Part shown: positions 24,822 to 32,111 of the stretch, one piece after another
Position numbering within the stretch: the stretch's first letter is position 1
Layout: the number at the start of each line of letters is the position of its first letter
Assembly (NCBI RefSeq): GCF_005222485.1
Contig: NZ_CP029078.1
Span: forward strand, 434,001 to 498,000
From: Streptomyces griseoviridis
Lineage (GTDB): Bacteria; Actinomycetota; Actinomycetes; Streptomycetales; Streptomycetaceae
Length of the DNA stretch: 64,000 bases
Direction of reading: 5' to 3'
The notes under the pieces: generated by a model
Seen by the model: only the letters and a program-made list of their open reading frames with translations
Told to the model about the DNA's origin: nothing
Databases searched by the model: none
Translations under genes and position numbers: made by a program

Positions 24822-26165
24822 TCACTTCCGCTCGTAGGCGGCCATGGCGGAGCGCACGGCCGGGGAGAACAGGTCGGGGCCGATCGCGTCGGAGTGGGCG
24901 AGGCCCTCGGGGGTCAGGCGCAGCACCGCGCCGTCGTCGGTGAGCCAGCCGCGGTCGGCGAAGCGGGTCAGTTCGGGGCCGAAGTGGTCGGCCGGGGCGG
25001 CGCCGAAGCGGGCCAGGTAGTCGGCGTGCTCCAGCCCCTCGGCCTGCAGGAGCGACTGGAGCAGATGGCGGCGGCGCGCCTCGTCGGTGTCGATGCGGCG
25101 GCCGATCTCGGCGTGCGCGAAGTCGGCGGCGGGGCGGGCGACGTAGTCGTCGATGATGCCGCGTATCTCGTGCATGTCCACGGCGTAGTCGAAGGAGTAG
25201 TGCAGGCCCGAGGTGTAGGAGCGGGCGCCGCAGCCGAGGCCGATCATGCCGTCGGTCTGGCAGGCGTAGTCGTCGGCGGTCTGCGGCGGGGCGTCGGCGC
25301 GGCGGAACATCCGCATCGACTGCTGGACGTAGCCGTGGGCGAGGAGGTGGTCGCGTCCGGCGCGGTACAGGCGCAGCCGCTGCGCGTCCCAGGCCGGGTC
25401 GGTGTCCGTGCCGGTGCGGCGGCCGAGGCCGGTGAGGGGGCGGACGTAGAGGGGGTAGAGGTACAGCTCCTCGGGCCGCCAGGCGAGAGCGGCGTCGAGG
25501 GAGTGGCGCCAGGTGTGCTCGGTCTGGCCGTCGATGCCGTAGATGAGGTCGATGTTGAGGACGGGGATGCGGGCGTCCCTGATGCGGCCGAGCGCGCTCT
25601 CCACCTCCGCGCGGCGCTGCGGCCTGACCGCGGACCTGGCCTCGGCGTCGACGAAGCTCTGGATGCCGAGGCTGAGGCGGGTGGCGCCGCGTTCGGCGAG
25701 GACCTGGAGGCGGTCGGCGGTGGCGGTGGCCGGGGACGCCTCGACGGAGAGCGGGACGGCGCGCAGGTCGGCGCCCATCCGGTGTTCGGCGATGTCGCAG
25801 AGCCGGGTCAGTTCGGCCGCGGTGAGGAAGGTGGGGGTGCCGCCGCCGAAGGCCGCGGTGGCGAACCGGCCGCCGTCGCCGAGCGCCTCGCGCACCGCGC
25901 CCGCCTGCCGGTCGAGGGCGTCGAGGTAGGCGGTGGTCAGGCCGTCGGGTGCGCCGATGCGGGTGAAGAGGTTGCAGAAGCCGCAGCGCACCTCGCAGAA
26001 CGGGATGTGCAGGTAGAGGGAGAGCGCGTCCTTCGGCTGGTCCGCCCAGAGGGTGCGCAGCGCGGGCCGGTCGGGCAGGCGCCGGTAGGCGGTCTTGTGC
26101 GGGTAGGCGTAGACGTAGCTCTGGTAGGGGCTCGCGGTGGCGGGGGCCTGCGGTGCGACGGTCAT
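24822..26165 (-). CDS. STM4012 family radical SAM protein (HemN-like)
   Basis: A 447-residue radical SAM protein resembling the HemN/HemW group: SLYLHIPFCEVRCGFCNLF near residues 50-68 gives the CX3CX2C cluster, followed by FGGGTPTFLTAAELTRL and GIQSFVDAEARSAVRPQRRAEV, and a winged-helix-like C-terminus (LQAEGLEHADYLARFGAAPADHFGPEL). HemN-type proteins bind a second SAM or haem; the true substrate here is unknown. The start overlaps the stop of the hydrolase gene (ATGA). Confidence 0.85.
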   Translation of the reverse strand: MTVAPQAPATASPYQSYVYAYPHKTAYRRLPDRPALRTLWADQPKDALSLYLHIPFCEVRCGFCNLFTRIGAPDGLTTAYLDALDRQAGAVREALGDGGRFATAAFGGGTPTFLTAAELTRLCDIAEHRMGADLRAVPLSVEASPATATADRLQVLAERGATRLSLGIQSFVDAEARSAVRPQRRAEVESALGRIRDARIPVLNIDLIYGIDGQTEHTWRHSLDAALAWRPEELYLYPLYVRPLTGLGRRTGTDTDPAWDAQRLRLYRAGRDHLLAHGYVQQSMRMFRRADAPPQTADDYACQTDGMIGLGCGARSYTSGLHYSFDYAVDMHEIRGIIDDYVARPAADFAHAEIGRRIDTDEARRRHLLQSLLQAEGLEHADYLARFGAAPADHFGPELTRFADRGWLTDDGAVLRLTPEGLAHSDAIGPDLFSPAVRSAMAAYERK

Positions 26166-27010
26166 CGGGCGGCCTCCGCCGGGTCGAGGAAGAAGTGCGC
26201 GTACGGGACGGTCCACACGGACGGGTGGCCGAGCCGGTGGCCGGTGTAGCCGTCGTCGCCGTAGGCGGTGCCGTGGTCGGAGCAGACGATCGCGAAGCAG
26301 GGCCTTCGGCTGCTCGCGGCGGCGAAGAGGCGTCCGATGTGCCGGTCGACGTACTCCAGGGCGGCGGCGTGGGTGGCGCGGCTGTCCCCGGCGTCGCGGG
26401 TGGCGCCGGGCAGGTGGAACCAGTTGGGCTGGTGCAGCGCGGAGACGTTGACGAAGAGGAACAGCTTCTGGCGCGCGGGGAGTTCGCGGACGATCTCCTC
26501 GGCGCGGGTCACCTGGTTCTCGAACGAGTGGGGTGAGGTGACGCCGAACTCCGGTTCCCAGTGCGCCTCGTGGAACAGGCCGGGCAGCACCGAGCCGAGC
26601 GGGCCGCGCCGGTTGAAGAAGCCCACGCCGCCGACGCAGACGGTGCGGTAGCCGGCGCCGGCCAGGCCGGAGACCAGGTCGGGGGTGTCGTAGACGAAGG
26701 TGCCGTCGGCGGTGCTCTCGCTGCCCGCGAAGCTCGCGGCGAACAGCCGCGGGTGCGGTCCTGGGGCGGCCGGGGTGGGCAGGAAGCCCGCAAAGATCGC
26801 CTGGTGGGAGGCGTAGGTGAAGCTGCCGGGTGCGTGCCGTTCCTCCCAGCGGCCGTCCGGGAGATGGCGGGCGAGGTTCGGCAGCCGCCCCTCGGCGGCG
26901 AGTTCGACGGCGACGTCGTGGCGGAGGGTGTCGAGGGTGACGAGGAGCAGGTCGTGACTGCCGACGATCTCGTTCATGTCCGGCGGGGACGTCGGGGCGG
27001 GCGGCGGCAT
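26162..27010 (-). CDS. STM4013 family sulfatase/alkaline-phosphatase-fold hydrolase
   Basis: A 282-residue member of the alkaline phosphatase superfamily. The N-terminal metal Asp is in LLVTLDTLRHDV, a possible Thr nucleophile in APGSFTYASHQAIFAG, and the C-terminal metal residues in IVCSDHGTAYGDDGYTGHRLGHP. It lacks the Cys/Ser formylglycine motif of true sulfatases, so a phosphodiesterase or phosphatase reaction is more likely. Soluble, with no signal peptide. It is coupled by 4-base overlap to the STM4012 gene. Confidence 0.82.
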   Translation of the reverse strand: MPPPAPTSPPDMNEIVGSHDLLLVTLDTLRHDVAVELAAEGRLPNLARHLPDGRWEERHAPGSFTYASHQAIFAGFLPTPAAPGPHPRLFAASFAGSESTADGTFVYDTPDLVSGLAGAGYRTVCVGGVGFFNRRGPLGSVLPGLFHEAHWEPEFGVTSPHSFENQVTRAEEIVRELPARQKLFLFVNVSALHQPNWFHLPGATRDAGDSRATHAAALEYVDRHIGRLFAAASSRRPCFAIVCSDHGTAYGDDGYTGHRLGHPSVWTVPYAHFFLDPAEAAR

Positions 27011-27099
27011 GCGGGGTCCTTTTCGGAGCGGGTGGTGCGGGTGGCGCGGGATCAGTGGTGACGGCGGCTGAGGTGAGGTGGCTGCGGTGGAGGACGCGG

Positions 27100-28251
27100 T
27101 CAGAGAGGAGTGAGGAGGGCGCGGTGGGCATCGGGTCCGGGTGCCGGCGGGTGGCGGTGCAGGGCCGCCGCGACCTGGGTGGCGTAGGTGTCGAGGCCCT
27201 CCGCGCCGCTGCCCGGCAGCCCGGTGAGGCGGGGCAGCAGGTCACCGAAGGCGTTCACCTCGCCGACCGCGGCGCGGCCCCAGCCGACGGCGGGCAGCAG
27301 GTCGACGCCGACGCAGAGGGTGCGCGGGAAGCAGGCGGCGGCGCGTTCGCAGACGCCGAGCACGTCGGACCAGCGGGCCCCGGCGGCCTCGACGGACCGC
27401 CGGACGGCGTCGAGATCGCCTCGACGGCCTCCCAGGTGGAGGTTGGTGAGGGGGGTGCGGCTGGTGCGGACCACGGCATGGGTGGCCCGCCCGGCGACCA
27501 CGACGACCCGCAGGTCGGCGGCCCGCCCGTCCTGGGACGCCTTCGGCAGCCAGCGCTCCAGATGCAGGCCGTCCGGGGCGAGCGCGTCGACGATCGCTGC
27601 GATGTCCGCCTCGCGTTCGTAGCGGCGCACCGCGAGGGAGTTGTGGAGGCTCCCGTCGGCGGTGCGCTCCACGGAGGTGGTCGCCCTGATCCGGCCGCCG
27701 CCACCGGACTCCACCGCCAGCACGCCGGACGCCGACGAGCCGTGCGCCGGTTTCACGAAGAGGCGCGGCATGCGGTGCTCCCGCATCAGCGCGCGCACGT
27801 CGTCCCAGCCGCGCACCGGGGGCGCGGCGGGTCCCGAGGTGGGCGAGGCGGGCACCGGGACACCGGCCGCGTCGAGGACGGCGTGGCAGCGGCGCTTGTC
27901 GAAGAGGACGGCGAGGTCGTCCGGGTCGTCAAGCCTGAGCCCGCCGCGCAGCCCGGCCAGCGCCCCGGTCAGCCCGGCGTACCAGCGGGCCGAGCCCTCC
28001 ACCCGGGTGGGTTCGCCCTCGCCCCGCAGCAGCCGGTCGACCTCCTCGTCCTCCCCCGGCGAGTCGACGCGGACGATCTCCTCGGCCCCGAAGTCGGCGC
28101 CGCCGTCCCGCAGGACGTCGAGCCAGGCGACGACCCGGGGGGCGGGCAGCCCGGCCGCGCGGACCGCGTCCGCGAAGAGGGCGACGCGGCGGTTGTCCGG
28201 GTTGCCGACGACCGCGAACCGCCGGCCCGTCTCACTCACCGACGGCGACAT
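27100..28251 (-). CDS. STM4014 family ATP-grasp-like protein
   Basis: A 383-residue protein with ATP-grasp features: LFVKPAHGSSASGVLAV (ATP-binding Lys and Gly-rich loop) near residue 165, and VGVDLLPAVGWGRAAVGEVNAFGDLLPRL near 325, which supplies the metal-binding Glu and Asn. ATP-grasp enzymes ligate a carboxylate to an amine or thiol, often on peptides. It overlaps the upstream LRR gene by 20 bases. Together with two radical SAM proteins it suggests a peptide- or protein-tailoring pathway, which is inference. Confidence 0.8.
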   Translation of the reverse strand: MSPSVSETGRRFAVVGNPDNRRVALFADAVRAAGLPAPRVVAWLDVLRDGGADFGAEEIVRVDSPGEDEEVDRLLRGEGEPTRVEGSARWYAGLTGALAGLRGGLRLDDPDDLAVLFDKRRCHAVLDAAGVPVPASPTSGPAAPPVRGWDDVRALMREHRMPRLFVKPAHGSSASGVLAVESGGGGRIRATTSVERTADGSLHNSLAVRRYEREADIAAIVDALAPDGLHLERWLPKASQDGRAADLRVVVVAGRATHAVVRTSRTPLTNLHLGGRRGDLDAVRRSVEAAGARWSDVLGVCERAAACFPRTLCVGVDLLPAVGWGRAAVGEVNAFGDLLPRLTGLPGSGAEGLDTYATQVAAALHRHPPAPGPDAHRALLTPL

Positions 28252-29182
28252 AGCGGCTCTCCGGACGGTACGGGCGGACGCGGGCCGGGGTGATGTCGAC
28301 GGCGACCCCGTGCGGTTCCAGCGAACCGCGCAGCCGCTGCGCCATCTCCTCGCCCATGAAGTGGTGGCGCAGGCCGAGATGGCGCAGATGGGTCAGGGGC
28401 TGCCCGGACAGCAGCGCGGCGCCGCCCTCGTCGCCGAGGGTGCCCATGCCGAGGTCGAGGGAGGTGAGGCCCGCGACCGCCGGCGCCTCGGCGACGGCCG
28501 CGGCGACGGCGTCCTGGAAGTCGCTGTTCTTCAGCCCCAGATGACGCAGCCCCGCGCACCGGCCGAGCGCGGAGAGCAGCGCCTTCACGTCGACGGCGGT
28601 GCAGTCGCCGCCGTACCCGGCGGTGCCGAGCCACAGGTCCAGGCTGTTCAGCGCGGGCAGGGAGCAGGAGGCGAGGGCGCGGACGGGTTCGGCGGGCAGA
28701 CCTCCCGACTCGACCCGGAGCGTGCGCAGCCGGTCGTGGCGCAGCGGCTCGATCCGCAGTCCCTCACCGCCGCGCACGCCCAGCTCCGTCAGCTCGGGCC
28801 AGGCGCGCAGGACGCCGGTGAGGTCGCCCTGGCGGATCCAGGAGATCTCCGACTCCTCGGACTCGACGTCGGCGAGGAACAGGGCGCGCAGGCGCGGGAA
28901 GCGGCGCGCCTCGGCGAGCAGGAGACCGAGGACGGGGTCGATGCCGTGCTCGTCCCACTCCTCCCACCAGGCTCCGACGACGAGGGCGGTGACGTCCTCG
29001 GTGCGGACGTCGTCGAGGAAGCACCGCCAGAGCGGTTCGAACGGCTGCTCCCAGGACGCGCGCACCCGCCAGGCGACGGCCGCGGGTTCGGGCAGGGGAC
29101 GGCGGCGGCCGTCCTGCCCCGGCTCGTAGTCGTGGACCGGCAGGTCGTGGAACCGCTTGAGGTGGGAGGGGTGGTAGCGCAT
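28232..29182 (-). CDS. STM4015 family leucine-rich-repeat protein (copy A)
   Basis: A 316-residue protein. N-terminal conserved part (AWRVRASWEQPFEPLWRCFLDDV, ALVVGAWWEEWDE), then about six LRRs: LRALFLAD, LTELGVRG, LRTLRVESGGL, LNSLDLWLG, LRHLGLKNSDF, LTSLDLGMGTL, LRHLGLRHHFM. No signal peptide, so cytosolic. A clear homologue of the next gene, 10 bases upstream, so a tandem duplication. May be the substrate or partner of the modifying enzymes encoded downstream. Confidence 0.85.
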   Translation of the reverse strand: MRYHPSHLKRFHDLPVHDYEPGQDGRRRPLPEPAAVAWRVRASWEQPFEPLWRCFLDDVRTEDVTALVVGAWWEEWDEHGIDPVLGLLLAEARRFPRLRALFLADVESEESEISWIRQGDLTGVLRAWPELTELGVRGGEGLRIEPLRHDRLRTLRVESGGLPAEPVRALASCSLPALNSLDLWLGTAGYGGDCTAVDVKALLSALGRCAGLRHLGLKNSDFQDAVAAAVAEAPAVAGLTSLDLGMGTLGDEGGAALLSGQPLTHLRHLGLRHHFMGEEMAQRLRGSLEPHGVAVDITPARVRPYRPESRYVAVGE

Positions 29183-29192
29183 GGCTCGGACG

Positions 29193-30152
29193 TCACTCCC
29201 CCACGGACACGTATCGCCAGACGGTGCCGTCGTCTTCCTCGTCCTCGTCGGCGTCGGCGCGGTCGAGGTCGACCTCGACGCCCGCGGCCTCCAGGGTCTG
29301 GCGGATCCGCTCCACGACCGGCTCGGTCAGGTAGTGGTGGTGCAGGTCGAGCTTCTTGAGGTGGGTGAGGGGCTGACCGGCGAGCAGGGCGGTGGCGCCG
29401 TCGTCCGTCAGCACGCCCATGGACAGGTCGAGGACCTCGAGGCGGGCGACGACCGGCGCGGCGGCCACGGCGGCGGCGACCGCGTCCTGCATCTCGCTGT
29501 TGCGCAGCGCCAGTTCACGCAGGCGGGGCAGGCGGGCGCCGGAGAGGATGCCCTCCAGGTCGGCCACCTCGCTGTCGCCGCCGTAGTCCGGGGTGCCGAG
29601 CCACAGGTCGAGGTGTTCGAGTGCGGGCAGGTCGCTGGCGCTGACCCCGCGCACCACTTCGGCGGGCAGGCCGCCGGTCTCCAGGGTGAGCCGGCGCAGC
29701 GAGGAGTGGTTGACGGCGGGGAGGACCAGGTCGGTGCCGCCGCGCGCGCCGAACTCCTCCAGCCGCGGGAAGGCCGTCAGGAGCGGGGACAGGTCGGTCT
29801 GGTGGATCCAGGAGATCTCGCACTCCTCCATCACCATGTCCCCGATGAACAGGGCGCGCAGGGCCGGGAACCGGTCCTTGGCGGCGACCAGCGCGTCGAC
29901 CACGGAGGTCGAGGCGCTGTCGTACGCCTCCGACCACGCGCCGACGATCAGGGCGCGGACCCGGGTGGTGTCGACGTCCTCGCAGAACCGGGCGAAGGCG
30001 GCCTCCCACTCCTCGCCCGCGTCGTAGACGTCGCTGGTGACGCGCCAGGCGCAGCCGTCGGCCTCGGGCAGGTCGTCCTTGGCGGCGTCGGGGCCGGGGA
30101 AGGTGTACGCGGGCAGCCGGTACAGGGAGTCGAGGTGGTCACCGATGGTCAT
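29193..30152 (-). CDS. STM4015 family leucine-rich-repeat protein (copy B)
   Basis: A 319-residue paralogue of copy A with the same layout: CAWRVTSDVYDAGEEWEAAFARFCEDVDTTRVRALIVGAWSE, then LRRs ending in LKKLDLHHHYL, and an acidic insert DADEDEEDD before the shared end WRYVSVGE. The ATG at 30152, with AGGAG about ten bases upstream, is used rather than a longer frame to 30206. First gene of the six-gene operon; the DNA-damage-type promoter lies at 30219-30197. Confidence 0.85.
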   Translation of the reverse strand: MTIGDHLDSLYRLPAYTFPGPDAAKDDLPEADGCAWRVTSDVYDAGEEWEAAFARFCEDVDTTRVRALIVGAWSEAYDSASTSVVDALVAAKDRFPALRALFIGDMVMEECEISWIHQTDLSPLLTAFPRLEEFGARGGTDLVLPAVNHSSLRRLTLETGGLPAEVVRGVSASDLPALEHLDLWLGTPDYGGDSEVADLEGILSGARLPRLRELALRNSEMQDAVAAAVAAAPVVARLEVLDLSMGVLTDDGATALLAGQPLTHLKKLDLHHHYLTEPVVERIRQTLEAAGVEVDLDRADADEDEEDDGTVWRYVSVGE

Positions 30153-30196
30153 GCGGCTGCTCCTGGGAGAAGTGGATGCGTTCCGTGGTGGTCGCA

Positions 30197-30219
30197 GTTC
30201 TACCAACCGGCACTGACAA
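30197..30219 (-). promoter_or_regulatory. RecA-independent (PafBC-type) DNA-damage promoter for the STM4015-STM4011 operon
   Basis: Minus strand: TTGTCAGTG (30219-30211), 8 bases, TAGAAC (30202-30197). The published mycobacterial RecA-NDp consensus is TTGTCRGTG-N8-TANNNT; only the last -10 base differs. It lies 44 bases before the start codon. Confidence 0.75.
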
Positions 30220-30271
30220 CGCGGCGCGGAGGGTGGACGAACGGCCCGTGCGGCGACGGGATCCGGGGCCG

Positions 30272-30294
30272 TTGTCAGTGGTGGCTCCTACTGT
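30272..30294 (+). promoter_or_regulatory. RecA-independent (PafBC-type) DNA-damage promoter for the DUF6745 unit
   Basis: TTGTCAGTG (30272-30280), 8 bases, TACTGT (30289-30294): a full match to TTGTCRGTG-N8-TANNNT. With the opposite site it forms an 11-base inverted repeat, CACTGACAACG...CGTTGTCAGTG. The next start codon is 49 bases downstream. Confidence 0.85.
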
Positions 30295-30343
30295 CGTGGG
30301 CAGGTGGTCGGCGCAGGGTGCGCCGGCCGGACGGAGGTGTGCC

Positions 30344-30670
30344 GTGTACCGGCAGGGAGATGTGCTGATCGTGCCCGTGGCCGAGGAGGCGGTGCCGTCG
30401 CACGTGGCGGCGGCCCCGAGGGAGCCGCGCGACGGACGGGGGCGGCTGGTGCTGGCGCTGGGCGAGGTCACCGGACACGCCCACGCGGTGGTGGGCCCGG
30501 GGGAACTGGTGCGGGAGCCGGGCCCGTTCGGACCTTTCCTGCTCCATCTGCCGCAGGGCGGGCGGGTGGTGCACGAGGAGCACGGTCCCATCGCCCTGCC
30601 GAAGGGGTGGTTCCGGGTGATCAGGCAGCGGGAGTACGTGCCGGGCTCGGTGCGGATCGTGGCGGACTGA
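30344..30670 (+). CDS. Small conserved protein of unknown function
   Basis: A 108-residue protein starting MYRQGDVLIVPV from a GTG at 30344. It has a beta-rich pattern with the central motif LALGEVTGHAHAVVGPG and a later HEEHGPIALPKGWFRVIRQREYVPG, giving five His residues that could form a metal or cupin-like site. I do not recognise a named family; similar short proteins occur beside DUF6745 genes. First gene after the damage-type promoter and about 100 bases upstream of the DUF6745 gene. Confidence 0.7.
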   Translation: MYRQGDVLIVPVAEEAVPSHVAAAPREPRDGRGRLVLALGEVTGHAHAVVGPGELVREPGPFGPFLLHLPQGGRVVHEEHGPIALPKGWFRVIRQREYVPGSVRIVAD

Positions 30671-30720
30671 GCGGGGACGGCGGCGCGCCGGGCGCGGGTC
30701 GCGCACCCGGGGACGCGGAC

Positions 30721-30744
30721 AGGCACAGGCACAGGCACAGGCGC
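30721..30744. repeat. Short (AGGCAC)n tandem repeat
   Basis: Four near-perfect hexamers in the gap between the small protein gene and the DUF6745 gene. Confidence 0.7.
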
Positions 30745-30770
30745 AGGGGCGAGAACGGTGGCGAGGAAAG

Positions 30771-31985
30771 GTGAGTGACGGGGCGATGAACGTGATCGAC
30801 GGTGTGGACGGGGCGGAGACGGGGACGCCGGACGGGCTCGCGTCGGCGGCCGGGCCCGAGAAGGCCGCGGGAGTGTCCGCGCCATCCGGGTCGTCCGAGT
30901 CATCTGAGGCGATGGTGGCGTCGGAAGTGTCGGAGGCCAACGGATTCTGGCGCGCGTGTGCCGCGCGGGCCACGCCCGCCGACCGGGTCGCGGCCGAGAA
31001 GGGGGTGCGGCTGGCCTACCGGCGGGCCGGTCTCGACGAGCCGGAGCGGGTGGTGTGGGCCGGTTCGCCGCGCGAGGCGGTCACCCTGATCCGGGCCATG
31101 ACGGACACCGGACCGAGCGTCAGGGACGCGGTGCGGACCACGCCGTGGGCGGCGGAACGGGCGCGGCTGCACCAGGAGTTGGGGGCGGCGGGCTGGTCGG
31201 CGCACTGGGGCGCGACCGGCGGCAGGCTCTGGGAGACGACGCGGTCGCTGGTGGACCGGATACGGCAGGGAGTCCTGGACGACCTGCTGGGCACGGTGCC
31301 GGTCCCCGAGCCGACCGCCGACGCCGAGGCGCCTGAGCGTCTCGAACGGAAGCGGGCGCGGGCGGAGATCCAGCTGATCCTGCTGGACGCCGTGCTCGGC
31401 CAGCACGACGCGCCGTGGCTCGCGGCCTTCCCGACCGACCGGGCGCCGCTGGACGGACTCGGTGAGGTGTGCCGGACCGCGGGCTGGTGGTGGCCGTTCG
31501 CCGAGGTCGCGGTGGTGTGCGAACGGCCGGTCACGCTCACCCGGGACGAGGCCGGGCGCCTCGACAACGGCGCGGGTCCCGCGCTCGCCTTCCCGGACGG
31601 CTTCGCGCTGTACGCCTGGCGGGGCATGCCGGTGCCGGCCGCGTTCCTCGCGGAGCTGGCCGCGCTGACACCGGAGCGGATCAGGGCCGAGGAGAACGCC
31701 GAACTGCGCCGGGTGATGCTGGAGCACTACGGCTACGACCGCTATCTCACCGACTCGGGCGCGCAGCCGATCGACCGCGACGAGACCGGCACGCTGTGGC
31801 GGATCTCCCTGGCGGGCGACGAGGCGGTGGTCATGGTGGAGGTCCTCAACTCCACGCCTGAGCCCGACGGCACGGTCCGCACGTACTGGCTGCGGGTGCC
31901 GCCGTCCACACGCACCGCCCGGGAGGGCGTGGCCTGGACGTTCGGGGTGTCGGCGCAGGAGTACCAGCCCCTGCGGGAGACGTGA
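30771..31985 (+). CDS. DUF6745 family protein
   Basis: A 404-residue soluble protein. After a variable acidic N-terminus (1-58), conserved segments include CGRTAGWWWPFAEVAVVCERP-like GEVCRTAGWWWPFAEV, DGFALYAWRGMPVPAAF, RRVMLEHYGYDRYL and the C-terminal EPDGTVRTYWLRVPPSTRTAREGVAWTFG. DUF6745 proteins have no established function but often occur with LRR proteins. The GTG at 30771 directly follows GAGGAAAG; an ATG at 30786 is an alternative. Same transcript as the small protein, driven by the damage-type promoter. Confidence 0.75.
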   Translation: MSDGAMNVIDGVDGAETGTPDGLASAAGPEKAAGVSAPSGSSESSEAMVASEVSEANGFWRACAARATPADRVAAEKGVRLAYRRAGLDEPERVVWAGSPREAVTLIRAMTDTGPSVRDAVRTTPWAAERARLHQELGAAGWSAHWGATGGRLWETTRSLVDRIRQGVLDDLLGTVPVPEPTADAEAPERLERKRARAEIQLILLDAVLGQHDAPWLAAFPTDRAPLDGLGEVCRTAGWWWPFAEVAVVCERPVTLTRDEAGRLDNGAGPALAFPDGFALYAWRGMPVPAAFLAELAALTPERIRAEENAELRRVMLEHYGYDRYLTDSGAQPIDRDETGTLWRISLAGDEAVVMVEVLNSTPEPDGTVRTYWLRVPPSTRTAREGVAWTFGVSAQEYQPLRET

Positions 31986-32111
31986 GCGACGGTGCCGCCG
32001 GGCGTCGTCCCGGCGTGCTCTCGCCCCGGCACCTCGCCCCAACGCCCCCTCGTCATGGCGCCTCGCCCCGGCGCGTCCTGGTCCCCGCGCCCCGACGTCA
32101 AGACGCGCTCC

